Positions 19,330-28,907 of a DNA stretch of 64,000 nucleotides are shown one piece after another. Under the pieces are notes generated by a model. It saw nothing but the letters and a program-made list of their open reading frames with translations. It did not search any database and had not been told where the DNA came from. This stretch comes from Burkholderia sp. NRF60-BP8. Lineage in GTDB: Bacteria; Pseudomonadota; Gammaproteobacteria; Burkholderiales; Burkholderiaceae. Both the position numbers and the translations under genes were made by a program. The stretch's first letter is position 1. Each line of letters starts with the position of its first letter. The stretch spans positions 2,232,001 through 2,296,000 of the forward strand of contig NZ_CP013372.1 in assembly GCF_001522585.2 (NCBI RefSeq), in the 5' to 3' direction.

Positions 19330-20154
19330 TCAGAACTTGTAGGAAATCCCGACGAACGTGATCAGCGGGTCGGCCTTCAACTTCGTGCGCGTGGTCGCGA
19401 GCGTCGACCCGTCGGCCGCCTTGATCACGAGCGACGAGTAGGTCTTCAGCGGCATGTACGTCAGCGTCGCCGTGAGCCCCCAGTGCTTGTCGATCGCATA
19501 GCTCGCGCCGATGTTGTAGACCGGCGTGAACGACGACGACGCCTTGCCCTCCACCGACGTCGCCCCCGGCTTGCCGGCGCCGGCGGCGAGCACGCTGCCG
19601 AGGTTCTCGTTGATGTCCTTCGCGAAGTTGCCGTTCAGTTCGATGTTGCTGAACCAGCTGTAGGCCACGCCGATCCCGACGAACGGGCGGAACTTCGCCG
19701 TCGACGAATTGAAGTAGTACTGCAGAATGATCGTCGGGCTCCACTGCCGCGCGTTCTTCACGGCCGGCTGGTTCGCCGACTTGTCCATGTCGACGTTGCC
19801 GAGCGCGCCGGCCGGACCCGGCGGCCTGATCACGCCGTGCCCGGTGAGCGTGAACTCGGGCGGCACGCCGAGCACCGACGTCACCGCGATGTGGTCGGTG
19901 AAGAAGTGCGTGAGCGTGAGGCCGACCGTATCGGCGTTGTTGACCGTCAGGCTCGTGCCCGGCGACGTGAACGAACCGGGCAGGCGCAACGGTCCGTTGA
20001 TCGGCATGTTCGCGAGATTCGTCGTCAGCCCGTTGGTCGAATCCTGCGGCATGATGTGCAGCCAACCCAGCGTCGCGACGTTGTCGCCTGCCTGCTGGGC
20101 CAATGCGAGCGTCGATACGCCTGCGACGACACCCGCGACAATCAGCTTCTTCAT
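19330..20154 (-). CDS. OmpW-family outer-membrane protein
   Basis: A 274-residue eight-stranded outer-membrane beta-barrel. The signal peptide ends at LALA (about residue 19). Family features are the early GWLHIMPQDS, the LTHFFTDHIAV and VLGVPPEFTLTGHG strands, TIILQYYFN, FRPFVGIGVAYSWF, and the terminal LITFVGISYKF with aromatic C-terminus for BAM recognition. OmpW-type barrels form narrow hydrophobic channels that move small apolar compounds into the membrane, which would suit a partner of PraB-like and lipoprotein genes in hydrocarbon or fatty-compound handling (inference). There is a 73-base gap to the lipoprotein gene upstream. Confidence 0.92.
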   Translation of the reverse strand: MKKLIVAGVVAGVSTLALAQQAGDNVATLGWLHIMPQDSTNGLTTNLANMPINGPLRLPGSFTSPGTSLTVNNADTVGLTLTHFFTDHIAVTSVLGVPPEFTLTGHGVIRPPGPAGALGNVDMDKSANQPAVKNARQWSPTIILQYYFNSSTAKFRPFVGIGVAYSWFSNIELNGNFAKDINENLGSVLAAGAGKPGATSVEGKASSSFTPVYNIGASYAIDKHWGLTATLTYMPLKTYSSLVIKAADGSTLATTRTKLKADPLITFVGISYKF

Positions 20155-20227
20155 GAAGTCTCCCCCTCATTCCGTCCGGGCGCCGCGCATTCGCGCGCGG
20201 CGCCGCCGTGTCTCCATCCGCACGCGG

Positions 20228-21481
20228 TCACTGCACGAACGCGCCGACCGTGAAGTGCGGGTTGCTCGTATCGGCCATGTCGAGGAACCCGAACACGCCG
20301 CCGGTGAACACGAACTTGCCGGTCGCCGGCCCCGACGCCGCATCCGCATGCACGGTCGTCACGACGCCCGGCACCTTCTGCGTGTAGTCGAGGTTCAGCG
20401 CGCGCGTGAGCGCGGCCTGCGACGCGTTGAACGGATCGAGCAGCGTGGCCTGTGCGCCGACGAGCGCGGTCGCGCGGTAGTTGAACGCGCTGTCGACGCC
20501 CGTGTACTCGCCGTCCTGCGAGCCCTGCGCGATCGCCGTCTGCGGGCTCAGGAACGAAATGCCCGATTCGTCGTCCGCGCTCGGCGGGCCTTGCGTGAGG
20601 TCCGCATTCGCGGCGCCGGTACGGATGAAGATCGGCACGAGCTGGTTGCGCAGCTTGCCGACGATCAGGATCCCCTTGCCGGCCTTCGCCGGATCCAGCG
20701 CGGCAAGCGTCGGCGGAATCTGCGGCTGGTAGTTGAGCGACTGGAATGCCGGCGCATCGGGACGCAGCGTGAACGGCTGGTTCACGGTCGCGCTCGACGC
20801 AAGCGGCTGCCCGCCGTTCTTCTTGCCGAAGTTGTCGGTTTCCGTATAGCTGCCGTCCGCGTCGATCGTCACCTTCTGGTCGAGCGCCACCGGCTGGAAG
20901 TTCTGCGACGGCACCTGGTGATAGCCGAGCTGGTTGTACGTGCCGGCGATCTTCGTCAGGTCGGTTTCGAGCGACGAGAAGCTGATGAACGGGTAGTACG
21001 GGAACGTCGTCTTCGGGATCTTGCCGACGCCGATCACGCCGTCGAACTGGATCGTCGCGCCGGGGATCGCGCCGCCCAGCACGCCTTCGCCGAGGAACAG
21101 CCGTGCGGGTCGGCTCGGGTCGAGGCTTGCGTTCTGCATCCGGAACGTGCACTGGTTCAGCTTCACCGTCGGCAGCCCCGTTTCGTCGGCCAGCGTGCCG
21201 TCGACCACGTTGGCGGGCGCCGTGTCGCGGGTCGGCTGCACGGTGCCCGTCGCGGTCGGCACCGGCGACGCGAGGTAGGTCATCCGGTACGTCATCTTCG
21301 TCGTGTCGAGCTGCACCTTCACGAGCTCGCCCGACCCGGAGCCGCCGATGAACACCGTGTTGTAGTCGATCGTCTGCGGGCACAGCCGCACCGCCGGCGC
21401 GGGCGGCGGGTCGCCGTCGCCGCCGCATGCGGCCAGCACGGGCGCGAGCGACGCCGCGGCCATCCAATGTTTCACATTCAT
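20228..21481 (-). CDS. DUF2957-like lipoprotein (copy 1)
   Basis: A 417-residue lipoprotein: a short signal peptide with lipobox LAAC (Cys19) followed by GGDGDPPP, a flexible tether. The mature protein is beta-rich. It looks like the Burkholderiales family DUF2957, of unknown function. It is a paralogue of the protein at 21553-23166: both start the mature part with RLCPQTIDYNT / KLCPDALDYTT, share TKMTYRM / TKLTYQM, and end HFTVGAFVQ / FFTVGAFVQ. Tandem paralogues next to OmpW and a PraB-like protein suggest an envelope complex (inference). Confidence 0.7.
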   Translation of the reverse strand: MNVKHWMAAASLAPVLAACGGDGDPPPAPAVRLCPQTIDYNTVFIGGSGSGELVKVQLDTTKMTYRMTYLASPVPTATGTVQPTRDTAPANVVDGTLADETGLPTVKLNQCTFRMQNASLDPSRPARLFLGEGVLGGAIPGATIQFDGVIGVGKIPKTTFPYYPFISFSSLETDLTKIAGTYNQLGYHQVPSQNFQPVALDQKVTIDADGSYTETDNFGKKNGGQPLASSATVNQPFTLRPDAPAFQSLNYQPQIPPTLAALDPAKAGKGILIVGKLRNQLVPIFIRTGAANADLTQGPPSADDESGISFLSPQTAIAQGSQDGEYTGVDSAFNYRATALVGAQATLLDPFNASQAALTRALNLDYTQKVPGVVTTVHADAASGPATGKFVFTGGVFGFLDMADTSNPHFTVGAFVQ

Positions 21482-21552
21482 AGGAATCCTCTTGAAATTC
21501 GATTCGCCGGCGGCGACGCATGCGCCGCCGGTGTTACGTGTTCAATGCAGGG

Positions 21553-23166
21553 TTACTGGACGAACGCGCCGACCGTGAAGAACGGGTTGACCTTGTTGTT
21601 GTCGACGACCATCGCGTAGACGTTGCCGGCCGTCACGAGCCAGCCCGTGTCGCCCTTGCTGAAGATCGCGACGTCGCCGGTCGTACCCTTCGCGTTGAAG
21701 CCCTGCGTGGCCGTGACCTTGATCTTGCCGGGCGTGGCCTGCGTATAGTCGAGCGAGAACTGCGAGGTGACCGACGACGTCTGCGGATCGATGAACGCCG
21801 CGGTATTGCCCTGGAACAGCGTGGACGTATAGTTCGCGGCGATCGTCGACACGGCGGTGCCGTCGTTGCAGGTGCCGGCTTCGGGCAGGAAGAAACCGCC
21901 GCTGAAGGTACCCGGCAAGTCCGGATGCGGAATAGTGATGTCGAAGCTCGGGCCGCCTGTCGCAATGGCACCGGTCGGGCCATCGGAGGTCACGATACCG
22001 CACGCCGACGCGCTGGTTGCGCCGATGTACCCGCCTTTCAGCGAATTCGCCGCGATCGCCTTGGTCGACGAGAGCATCGAGATACCGACTTCGGCATCGG
22101 CAACCGACGCAAGGACGTTGCTCTCGTCGACGTGCGTGTAACCGACACGAATCACCACCGGCACCAGCACGCCATTCAGCTTGCCGACGATCATGATCCC
22201 CTTCGCCTGGCTGGGAGCCAGGATCACGATGGCCGACCCCTGTCCGGCAAACGGATAGACGACCGAGCCGAGCGCGCTGGCCTTCGCATTGCTCACGAAG
22301 ACGTTGTCGGCCGATCCGTCCGCGTTCTTGCGCAATGTCCACGGCGTTCCGGTGGTCTGACACGAGTAGTCGCTGCTCGGCGTGATCGTGCACGATCCGT
22401 CTGCGTTGAGCGTCTGGTTCCAGTTGATGACGTCGGGCTGCCAGCCGACGGGCCCGAGAAAATTCTGATAGTTGGAGCCGACCGGCGACAGGTGAATGCC
22501 GACCTCGTTGTAGTTGCCGGCGACCTTCGTGAAGTCGGTTTCCGTTTCGACGAAGCCGATGAACGGATAAAAATCGAACGTGCGCGACGGCACGACCCCG
22601 AGCACCAGACCCGGAATCGGCTCGAGGCCCTTGAACGCAATCGTCGCGCCCGGAATGCCGCCGCCCACCACGCCGTTGCCGACGAACAGCATCGGCGGAT
22701 CCGAGCGATTGATCGTCACCGAATACGCGCCGTCGCTCGTCGCGCCGCTGTCGAGCACGAACGCACAGCGATTCTGTTCGGCCGTCGGAAGATTGGTCGG
22801 ATGATGAAACGCGCCGCTGATCGTCAGGCCCGCGCGCGTAGTGTTGACCTGCCCTGCCGAGGTCGGCACCGACGATTCGATGAACTGCATCTGATAGGTG
22901 AGCTTCGTCGTATCGAATTTCACCTTCACGTACTCGCCGCTGCCGGCGCCGCCCGTATACGTCGTCGTGTAATCGAGCGCGTCGGGGCACAGCTTCGTCA
23001 CGACGGGCGGCGTCGTTTCCGCGCCGCTCGGCCCGCATGCGCTGCCCGAGCACTGCGGCACGGTGATCGGCCCCGGATCGTCGCCGCCGCCGCAACCGGC
23101 GACGAACGGCAGCGCCAGCACCGCGCACGCCAGGATCGCCTTCCGCCATTCAGGAATGCAAATCAT
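21553..23166 (-). CDS. DUF2957-like lipoprotein (copy 2)
   Basis: A 537-residue lipoprotein with lipobox VAGC (about residue 25) followed by GGGDDPG. It is about 120 residues longer than its paralogue at 20228-21481, with extra sequence mostly in the middle (including cysteines such as GSCTITPSSDYSC and GTCNDGTA that may form disulfides). It is first of the four-gene minus-strand set; 71 bases separate it from copy 1. No catalytic motif is visible. Function unknown. Confidence 0.7.
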   Translation of the reverse strand: MICIPEWRKAILACAVLALPFVAGCGGGDDPGPITVPQCSGSACGPSGAETTPPVVTKLCPDALDYTTTYTGGAGSGEYVKVKFDTTKLTYQMQFIESSVPTSAGQVNTTRAGLTISGAFHHPTNLPTAEQNRCAFVLDSGATSDGAYSVTINRSDPPMLFVGNGVVGGGIPGATIAFKGLEPIPGLVLGVVPSRTFDFYPFIGFVETETDFTKVAGNYNEVGIHLSPVGSNYQNFLGPVGWQPDVINWNQTLNADGSCTITPSSDYSCQTTGTPWTLRKNADGSADNVFVSNAKASALGSVVYPFAGQGSAIVILAPSQAKGIMIVGKLNGVLVPVVIRVGYTHVDESNVLASVADAEVGISMLSSTKAIAANSLKGGYIGATSASACGIVTSDGPTGAIATGGPSFDITIPHPDLPGTFSGGFFLPEAGTCNDGTAVSTIAANYTSTLFQGNTAAFIDPQTSSVTSQFSLDYTQATPGKIKVTATQGFNAKGTTGDVAIFSKGDTGWLVTAGNVYAMVVDNNKVNPFFTVGAFVQ

Positions 23167-23794
23167 CTACCCCTCCTTTTCAGGTACGACAAGTCTCGTC
23201 CGGCCGGGCTGCATGGCCCGCCGGTTGGTATCGCGCCGCCGCCCGAAAGGCGCGGCGCATGACGATGCACGCAAGGCGGCCGCGATGCCGGTCGGGCACA
23301 TGCAGCAGACGAGCGCGCTCCCGCGGCGCCGTCATGCGGCACGGCGCCGTCGGAACGATCGAAACGGAAAGTGGCTTGCCGCTACGGCTTGCCGCTATGG
23401 CTCGCCGCTACACGGCGACGTGACGATGCAGCCGCGCGACCTGCGTCGCGCCTGCATTCAGCGAAATATCGGAAAACGGCAGTCCCGCTGGCCCTGCGGA
23501 TAGGCGTCTCATGGCGTGGTCTCCATACGTACGCTTGATTCGTTATCGTGATGCGTCGTTTGTCGAGACTATGATCGGACGCTTCCCACAAGTAAATGGA
23601 TGCAGAGTTCCAAACGAATGAAACCGCGCGATCCTAGCGCTTGCACGGTATTTGACAGTTTTTCAAACGGCCTTCATTTTATTTGCTCAGACAAATACCG
23701 GGCCGTGGAACACGCGTTTGAACGGCAACCGCCGATCCGCGCCGAGCCAGGCCGGCCGGCCTTCGGCGGCCCGCACGCATGCTGCGCCGCAACC
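23167..23794. other. Intergenic region with a triple 13-bp repeat
   Basis: About 630 bases without a gene, upstream of the minus-strand lipoprotein operon. Three tandem near-identical 13-mers (GGCTTGCCGCTAC, GGCTTGCCGCTAT, GGCTCGCCGCTAC) occupy 23373-23411. The stretch 23510-23700 is less GC-rich and is the likely promoter area for the lipoprotein operon; no box is clear enough to call. Confidence 0.45.
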
Positions 23795-24091
23795 TCAGAC
23801 GTCGATGATCGCGAGTGTGCCGTGGCTGCCGGGCAGCACCGCGTGGCGCGTGCCGGCGCGCGCGAGATACATCTGCCCGGCCCCGACCGCGACCGTTTCC
23901 GCGTCGACTTCCAGCATCAGCGTGCCGTCGAGCACCAGCAGCCCCTCGTCGTAGTCATGCACTTCCGCTTCGTAAGGCTGCGCATCCATGCGCAGCACCT
24001 TGATCCGGGCCGGCCCGACTTCGCCGACGATCGTGGATTTCCATGCAGTCGCCTGTGCATCCGCCACGGATTTGAAATCGATCAAGGACAT
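23795..24091 (-). CDS. Small cupin-domain protein
   Basis: A 98-residue single cupin barrel from ATG 24091, with GGAGCGG a few bases upstream on the minus strand. Cupin motif 1 is degenerate (EAEVHDYDEGLLVLDGTLML, with His and two acidic residues but not the full HxH...E set), and motif 2 is shortened to RAGTRHAVLPGSHG, keeping one His. It may bind a metal or a small ligand, or have lost catalysis. The longer frame upstream of 24091 lacks cupin character and is not used. Confidence 0.8.
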   Translation of the reverse strand: MSLIDFKSVADAQATAWKSTIVGEVGPARIKVLRMDAQPYEAEVHDYDEGLLVLDGTLMLEVDAETVAVGAGQMYLARAGTRHAVLPGSHGTLAIIDV

Positions 24092-24512
24092 TCGCCGCTC
24101 CGTATCACCGTGAAAGGAACGCATTATCGCGAGCGCCACGCGTGCCGTCCCGGTACGGCACGCGGGCCGGCAGGCAGCACAGTCGGCCGGGCCGCCGAGC
24201 GGGCGCGCGGTCGCGGCCGGTTCGCGGAAAACTCTCCGCATTGTTCGCTTCGCTCGAATAAAGCACCGAATCATGAGTCGATATCGCCGCCATTCACGCA
24301 AATCCGGCACCGGCACGACCCGGCCTTTCCACCGAAATGCATTTCGATCTGCCGATTGCTAATATGGCGGTCCCGCGATCCCGCACCACAATACCGTTCG
24401 ACATGACGCCCGTTCGCCATGCCGTCCCCGGTCCCGGCCGCTTCGCAGCGGCGGCGGCGCCGGGCACGCGCGGCGCCCGCCGTCGCGCCGGGCGGCCGTG
24501 CCATCCGTGAGC
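24092..24512. other. Intergenic region before the ABC-2 exporter
   Basis: About 420 bases between the minus-strand cupin gene and the plus-strand transporter, so divergent promoters must lie here. No gene, hairpin or clear promoter boxes were recognised. The last 100 bases are very GC-rich and open in several frames. Confidence 0.4.
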
Positions 24513-25457
24513 ATGCAACCGATCCTTTCCGTCTCAGACCTCTCCAAGACTTACGCGTCCGGCTTCCAGGCGCTGAAGCACGTGACCCTCGACATCCGCC
24601 CCGGCGAGATCTTCGCGCTGCTCGGGCCGAACGGCGCCGGCAAGACGACGCTGATCGGCTCGATCTGCGGTATCGTCACGCCGACCGAAGGCCGCGTGAC
24701 GGTCGGCGGCCACGACATCCGCGATCAATACCGCGCGGCCCGCGAAATGATCGGCCTCGTGCCGCAGGAGCTGACCACCGACGCGTTCGAAACCGTCTGG
24801 GCCACCGTGTCGTTCAGCCGCGGCCTGTTCGGCAAGGCGCCCGATCCCGCCTACATCGAGAAGACGCTGAAGGCGCTGTCGCTGTGGGACAAGCGCGACA
24901 ACAAGCTGATGACGCTGTCGGGCGGCATGAAGCGCCGCGTGATGATCGCGAAGGCGCTGTCGCACGAACCGCGCATCCTGTTCCTCGACGAACCGACGGC
25001 CGGCGTCGACGTCGAGCTGCGCCGCGACATGTGGAAGCTCGTCGATTCGCTACGCGAAAGCGGCGTGACGATCCTGCTGACCACGCACTACATCGAGGAG
25101 GCCGAAGAGATGGCCGATCGGATCGGCATCATCCTCGGCGGCGAACTCGTGCTCGTCGAGGAAAAGCGCGAACTGATGCGCAAGCTCGGCAAGAAACAGC
25201 TCACCGTGCAGCTCGAGCAGCCGCTCGCGGACGTGCCGCCCGCGCTCGCGCCGTTCGGGCTCGAACGCGCGGAGGACGGCGCCGCGCTCGTCTACACGTA
25301 CGATTCGCAGCGCGACGACGCGAGCATCGCGAAGCTGATCAACGCGCTCGGCTCGGCCGGCATCGGCTTTCGCGACCTGCACACGACGCAGAGTTCGCTC
25401 GAGGATATTTTCGTCAGCCTGATCGACAATCGCCGCAACGGCGCACAAGGGGCCTAA
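24513..25457 (+). CDS. ABC-2 exporter ATP-binding subunit
   Basis: Cytoplasmic ATPase of an ABC-2 type exporter, 314 residues from ATG 24513 (in-frame GTGs at 24498 and 24507 are less likely). Walker A is GPNGAGKT (residues 38-45), signature LSGGM, Walker B ILFLDEP, and a switch His in [11 protein letters not shown]. The C-terminal extension of about 90 residues is typical of the NodI/DrrA-like group. The permease starts 5 bases after its stop, so the two form one operon. The substrate could be a drug, lipid or polysaccharide precursor; sequence does not decide. Confidence 0.93.
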   Translation: MQPILSVSDLSKTYASGFQALKHVTLDIRPGEIFALLGPNGAGKTTLIGSICGIVTPTEGRVTVGGHDIRDQYRAAREMIGLVPQELTTDAFETVWATVSFSRGLFGKAPDPAYIEKTLKALSLWDKRDNKLMTLSGGMKRRVMIAKALSHEPRILFLDEPTAGVDVELRRDMWKLVDSLRESGVTILLTTHYIEEAEEMADRIGIILGGELVLVEEKRELMRKLGKKQLTVQLEQPLADVPPALAPFGLERAEDGAALVYTYDSQRDDASIAKLINALGSAGIGFRDLHTTQSSLEDIFVSLIDNRRNGAQGA

Positions 25458-25462
25458 CGCAC

Positions 25463-26233
25463 ATGGCGAACTGGAATTTTCACGGCATCCGCGCGATCTA
25501 TCGCGCAGAAATGGCCCGCACGCGCCGTACGCTGATGCAGAGCATCATCGCGCCGGTGATCTCGACGTCGCTGTATTTCGTCGTGTTCGGCTCGGCGATC
25601 GGCTCGCGCATCAGCGACGTGAACGGCATCGGCTACGGGTCGTTCATCGTGCCGGGCCTCGTGATGCTGTCGCTGCTGTCGCAGAGCATCTCGAACGCGT
25701 CGTTCGGCATCTACTTCCCGCGCTTCACCGGGACGATCTACGAGATCCTGTCCGCACCCGTGTCGTACTGGGAAATCGTGATCGCGTACGTCGGCGCGGC
25801 CGCGTCGAAGTCGATCCTGCTCGGCGTGATCATCCTCGCCACGGCCGGCCTGTTCGTGCCGCTGCACATCCTGCATCCGTTCTGGATGGTGCTGTTCCTG
25901 GTGCTGACGGCCGTCACGTTCAGCCTGTTCGGCTTCGTGATCGGCATCTGGGCCGACAGCTTCGAGAAACTGCAGCTCGTGCCGCTGCTGATCATCACGC
26001 CGCTCACGTTCCTCGGCGGCAGCTTCTATTCGGTCGACATGCTGCCGCCCGCGTGGCGCGTGATCACGCTGTTCAATCCGATCGTCTACCTGATCAGCGG
26101 CTTCCGCTGGTCGTTCTACGGGATCGCCGACGTGCACGTGTGGATCAGTCTCGCCGCGACCGCGCTGTTCCTCGTGATCCTGCTCGCGATCGTCGCGTGG
26201 ATGTTCCGCACCGGCTACAAACTGAAGAATTGA
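25463..26233 (+). CDS. ABC-2 exporter permease
   Basis: A 256-residue integral membrane protein with about six hydrophobic segments (for example [49 protein letters not shown]). The ABC-2 signature shows in [20 protein letters not shown] followed by [13 protein letters not shown]. The start is ATG 25463; the much longer open frame continuing upstream overlaps the ATPase gene in another frame and is not coding. It pairs with the ATPase at 24513-25457. Confidence 0.93.
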   Translation: MANWNFHGIRAIYRAEMARTRRTLMQSIIAPVISTSLYFVVFGSAIGSRISDVNGIGYGSFIVPGLVMLSLLSQSISNASFGIYFPRFTGTIYEILSAPVSYWEIVIAYVGAAASKSILLGVIILATAGLFVPLHILHPFWMVLFLVLTAVTFSLFGFVIGIWADSFEKLQLVPLLIITPLTFLGGSFYSVDMLPPAWRVITLFNPIVYLISGFRWSFYGIADVHVWISLAATALFLVILLAIVAWMFRTGYKLKN

Positions 26234-26236
26234 CGA

Positions 26237-26264
26237 CGGCGGGCGTCACGCGCGCCGCCCGCCG
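26237..26264 (+). terminator. GC-rich hairpin after the ABC-2 operon
   Basis: Arms CGGCGGGCG (26237-26245) and CGCCCGCCG (26256-26264) are exact complements, starting 3 bases after the permease stop. No T-run follows immediately. Confidence 0.45.
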
Positions 26265-26394
26265 ATGACGCATTTGGGCAAGCAGGCGGCGCTTTTCCTC
26301 TGATGCGGCAGTTTGTGGTCGCGTCTACTGAATACGAAGCATCGGGGCCCTGGAGCATGCGCTGCGCGGCCCCTTTTTCATTTCAGAGGACGCC

Positions 26395-27819
26395 ATGCCC
26401 GCCGCCACCGCTCCCGCCTCCGCCGCCGCCCGGCTCGAACGCCTGCCGTTCTCCGGCTATCACAAGCGCATCTTCTTCATCATCGCGATCGCGTTCTTCT
26501 TCGATTCGGTCGACCTCGGCACGATGACGTTCGTGCTCGGCTCGATCCGCAAGGAGTTCGGGCTGTCGACCGCGGCCGCCGGCCTCGTCGCGAGCGCGAG
26601 CTTCTTCGGGATGGTGCTCGGCGCGGCCGTCGCCGGCCTGCTCGCCGACCGCTTCGGCCGCCGGCCCGTTTTCCAGTGGAGCATGGTGCTGTGGGGCGCC
26701 GCGTCGTACCTGTGCTCGACCGCACAGAGCGTCGACGCGCTGATCGTCTATCGCGTGCTGCTCGGCATCGGGATGGGCATGGAGTTTCCGGTCGCGCAGA
26801 CGCTGCTGTCCGAATTCGTGCCGACCGAGAAGCGCGGCCGCCTGATCGCGCTGATGGACGGCTTCTGGCCGCTCGGCTTCATCACGGCCGGCATCGTCGC
26901 GTATTTCGTGCTGCCGCAATTCGGCTGGCGCACCGTGTTCGCGCTGCTCGCGATTCCGGCCGTGTTCGTGCTCGTCGTGCGCCGTATCGTGCCGGAATCG
27001 CCGCGCTGGCTCGAACATGCGGGCCGGCACGCGCAAGCCGACACGGTGATGCAGTCGATCGAGGCAAAGGTGATGCGCTCGGCCGGCGTCGCGACGCTGC
27101 CGCCGCCGTCGCGGCTCGCGGAGCCGGCCGTCGCCCGTGGCCGCGGCGCATGGCGCGAGATCTGGAGCGGCGTGTACCGCCGCCGCACGGTGATGGTATG
27201 GCTGCTGTGGTTCTTCGCGCTGCTCGGCTTCTACGGCCTCACGTCGTGGCTCGGCGCACTGCTGCAGCAGGCCGGCTTCGAAGTCACGAAATCGGTGTTC
27301 TACACGGTGCTGATCTCGCTCGGCGGCGTGCCGGGCTTCCTGTGCGCCGCGTGGCTCGTCGAACGCTGGGGCCGCAAGCCCACCTGCATCGCCTCGCTGA
27401 TCGGCGGCGGCGCGATGGCGTACGCGTACGGCCAGAGCGCGCTGTACGGCGGCAGCACGACGCTGCTGATCGTCACGGGCCTCGCGATGCAGTTCTTCCT
27501 GTTCGGGATGTGGGCGGCGCTGTACACGTACACGCCCGAACTGTACGGCACCGGCGCACGCGCGACGGGTTCGGGCTTCGCGTCGGCGATCGGCCGGATC
27601 GGCTCGCTGATCGGGCCTTACGTGGTCGGCGTCGTGTTGCCGGTGTTCGGTCAGGGCGGCGTGTTCACGCTCGGTGCGCTGTCGTTCGTCGCGGCGGCCA
27701 TCGCCGTATGGACGCTCGGGATCGAGACGAAGGGGCTCGCGCTGGAGCAACTGGCGGCAGGCGACGAGACGGGCGGCGGCGGCCGGTATCCGGCGGCGGC
27801 GGCGGACGAGGCGTCCTGA
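26395..27819 (+). CDS. MFS transporter (sugar / aromatic acid symporter type)
   Basis: A 474-residue major facilitator with twelve predicted membrane segments. Signature loops are DRFGRRPVFQWS after TM2 and ERWGRKPT after TM8; the loop RRIVPESPRWLEHAGR before the central cytoplasmic loop is characteristic of sugar-porter and aromatic-acid proton symporter families, which also include NiaP-type niacin carriers. ATG 26395 is preceded by CAGAGGA. It is a single gene with no catabolic neighbour to indicate the substrate. The C-terminal 30 residues are Gly/Ala-rich and poorly conserved in look. Confidence 0.88.
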   Translation: MPAATAPASAAARLERLPFSGYHKRIFFIIAIAFFFDSVDLGTMTFVLGSIRKEFGLSTAAAGLVASASFFGMVLGAAVAGLLADRFGRRPVFQWSMVLWGAASYLCSTAQSVDALIVYRVLLGIGMGMEFPVAQTLLSEFVPTEKRGRLIALMDGFWPLGFITAGIVAYFVLPQFGWRTVFALLAIPAVFVLVVRRIVPESPRWLEHAGRHAQADTVMQSIEAKVMRSAGVATLPPPSRLAEPAVARGRGAWREIWSGVYRRRTVMVWLLWFFALLGFYGLTSWLGALLQQAGFEVTKSVFYTVLISLGGVPGFLCAAWLVERWGRKPTCIASLIGGGAMAYAYGQSALYGGSTTLLIVTGLAMQFFLFGMWAALYTYTPELYGTGARATGSGFASAIGRIGSLIGPYVVGVVLPVFGQGGVFTLGALSFVAAAIAVWTLGIETKGLALEQLAAGDETGGGGRYPAAAADEAS

Positions 27820-27981
27820 TCGCGGCGGTCGTTTTTTGCGCCGTTTCGGGCGGGCGAGCGTTCGGTGCCGCCCGGCGGGCTGCATGAATCGCGCGTGCTC
27901 GCCGGCGCGATCGCCCATTGCGAAGCCGCCGCCGCGTAACGCGCGGCGGCGGTCATCCGACAGCGGTGCGGCCGCGGCCGG

Positions 27982-28212
27982 TCAGGCGTCGGCGACGATG
28001 AATTCTTCGGCCGCCTTGCGCTGGATCGCGGCCATCACGGCCAGTTCACGCTTGCTGCGCGCGTCGCCGGACACGACGCCCGTCGCATGCTTCGCCTTCG
28101 CGCCCAGCGGGAAAAAGACGAACGACGCGCCGGCCGGGGCCGCCGGCTCCGCACGCAGGCGTTTGTTCAGGATTTTCAGGTACTTCTTCTTCGAGACTTC
28201 CTTGGCAGCCAT
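27982..28212 (-). CDS. Small basic conserved protein, unknown
   Basis: A 76-residue protein from ATG 28212 (a start at 28230 adds six residues). It opens MAAKEVSKKKYLKILNKRL, strongly basic, followed by FVFFPLGAKAKHATGVVSGD and a C-terminal helix KRELAVMAAIQRKAAEEFIV. It has no signal peptide. The basic N-terminus could contact nucleic acid, but I recognise no family. Confidence 0.6.
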   Translation of the reverse strand: MAAKEVSKKKYLKILNKRLRAEPAAPAGASFVFFPLGAKAKHATGVVSGDARSKRELAVMAAIQRKAAEEFIVADA

Positions 28213-28440
28213 GGCACCCTCCACGTACACGTGATGCGGGCCAGCATACCAGTTTTGCCGATGCGCTCCGTGACAGCGGCCGCGCGGCGCTCCCCACCGC
28301 TTCGATCGCGCGTGAACAATTTTTCGCTCGCGATGTCGATTCGCGTCGCCGTCGCGCGTCGTATCGTCGTAACCGATCGTTTTGCCGTCGCACCGCCGGC
28401 AAGCGCCCTATTCACTATTCACGTTCGAGGAGATACGACA

Positions 28441-28830
28441 ATGCGCGTCATGGTCATCGTCAAAGCCACCGCCGATTCCGAATCCGGCCGAATGCCCGAC
28501 CCCGACATGCTGGGCGCGATGGGCCAGTTCAACGAGGAACTGATGAAAGCCGGCATCCTGCTCGCGGCCGACGGGTTGCGCCCGAGCAGCCACGGCAAGC
28601 GCGTGCACTTTTCCGGCAAGAGCCGCACGGTGATCGACGGCCCGTTCGCCGAAACGAAGGAACTCGTCGCCGGCTACTGGGTGTGGCGGGTGAAATCGAT
28701 GGAGGAAGCCGTCGAATGGGTGAAGCGCTGCCCGAACCCGATGCCCGGCGACTCCGAAATCGAGATCCGCCCGCTGTTCGAGGCCGAGGATTTCAGCCCC
28801 GCATTCACCCCCGGGCTGCAGAAGCCATAA
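28441..28830 (+). CDS. YCII-related protein
   Basis: A 129-residue protein of the YciI-like alpha/beta fold: MRVMVIVKATADSE start, an early helix MLGAMGQFNEELMKAG, then ILLAADGLRPSSHGKRV, TVIDGPFAETKELVAGYWVW, and SMEEAVEWVKRCPNP. The pattern GPFAETKELVAGY is typical of the DGPF-domain proteins often encoded next to ECF sigma factors, though none is adjacent here. GAGGAGA lies a few bases before ATG 28441. The biochemical role is not established for the group. A 24-bp palindrome separates it from the next gene. Confidence 0.88.
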   Translation: MRVMVIVKATADSESGRMPDPDMLGAMGQFNEELMKAGILLAADGLRPSSHGKRVHFSGKSRTVIDGPFAETKELVAGYWVWRVKSMEEAVEWVKRCPNPMPGDSEIEIRPLFEAEDFSPAFTPGLQKP

Positions 28831-28848
28831 GCGCCCGAACGTGACGGT

Positions 28849-28907
28849 TGACGGAGCCCGGTCGAGTAACGTATCGTTTTGACACGTTACTCGACCGGGC
28901 TCCGTCA
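28849..28907. repeat. Perfect 24-bp inverted repeat abutting a start codon
   Basis: Positions 28849-28872 and 28884-28907 are exact reverse complements (24 bp; core GGAGCCCGGTCGAGTAACG) around an 11-base spacer ATCGTTTTGAC. The right arm ends on the A of the downstream ATG at 28907. It could be a terminator for the upstream gene, an operator, or an RNA structure covering the translation start; there is no T-run after it. Confidence 0.9.

Noticed and set aside
24419..26233. A 604-residue open frame spanning the ABC-2 ATPase and permease
   Set aside because: Its first half is an out-of-frame Arg-rich shadow of the ATPase; only the part from 25463 reads as a membrane permease.
27820..27860. T-run GTTTTTTGCG after the MFS gene as an intrinsic terminator
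   Set aside because: No stable stem directly precedes the T-run.
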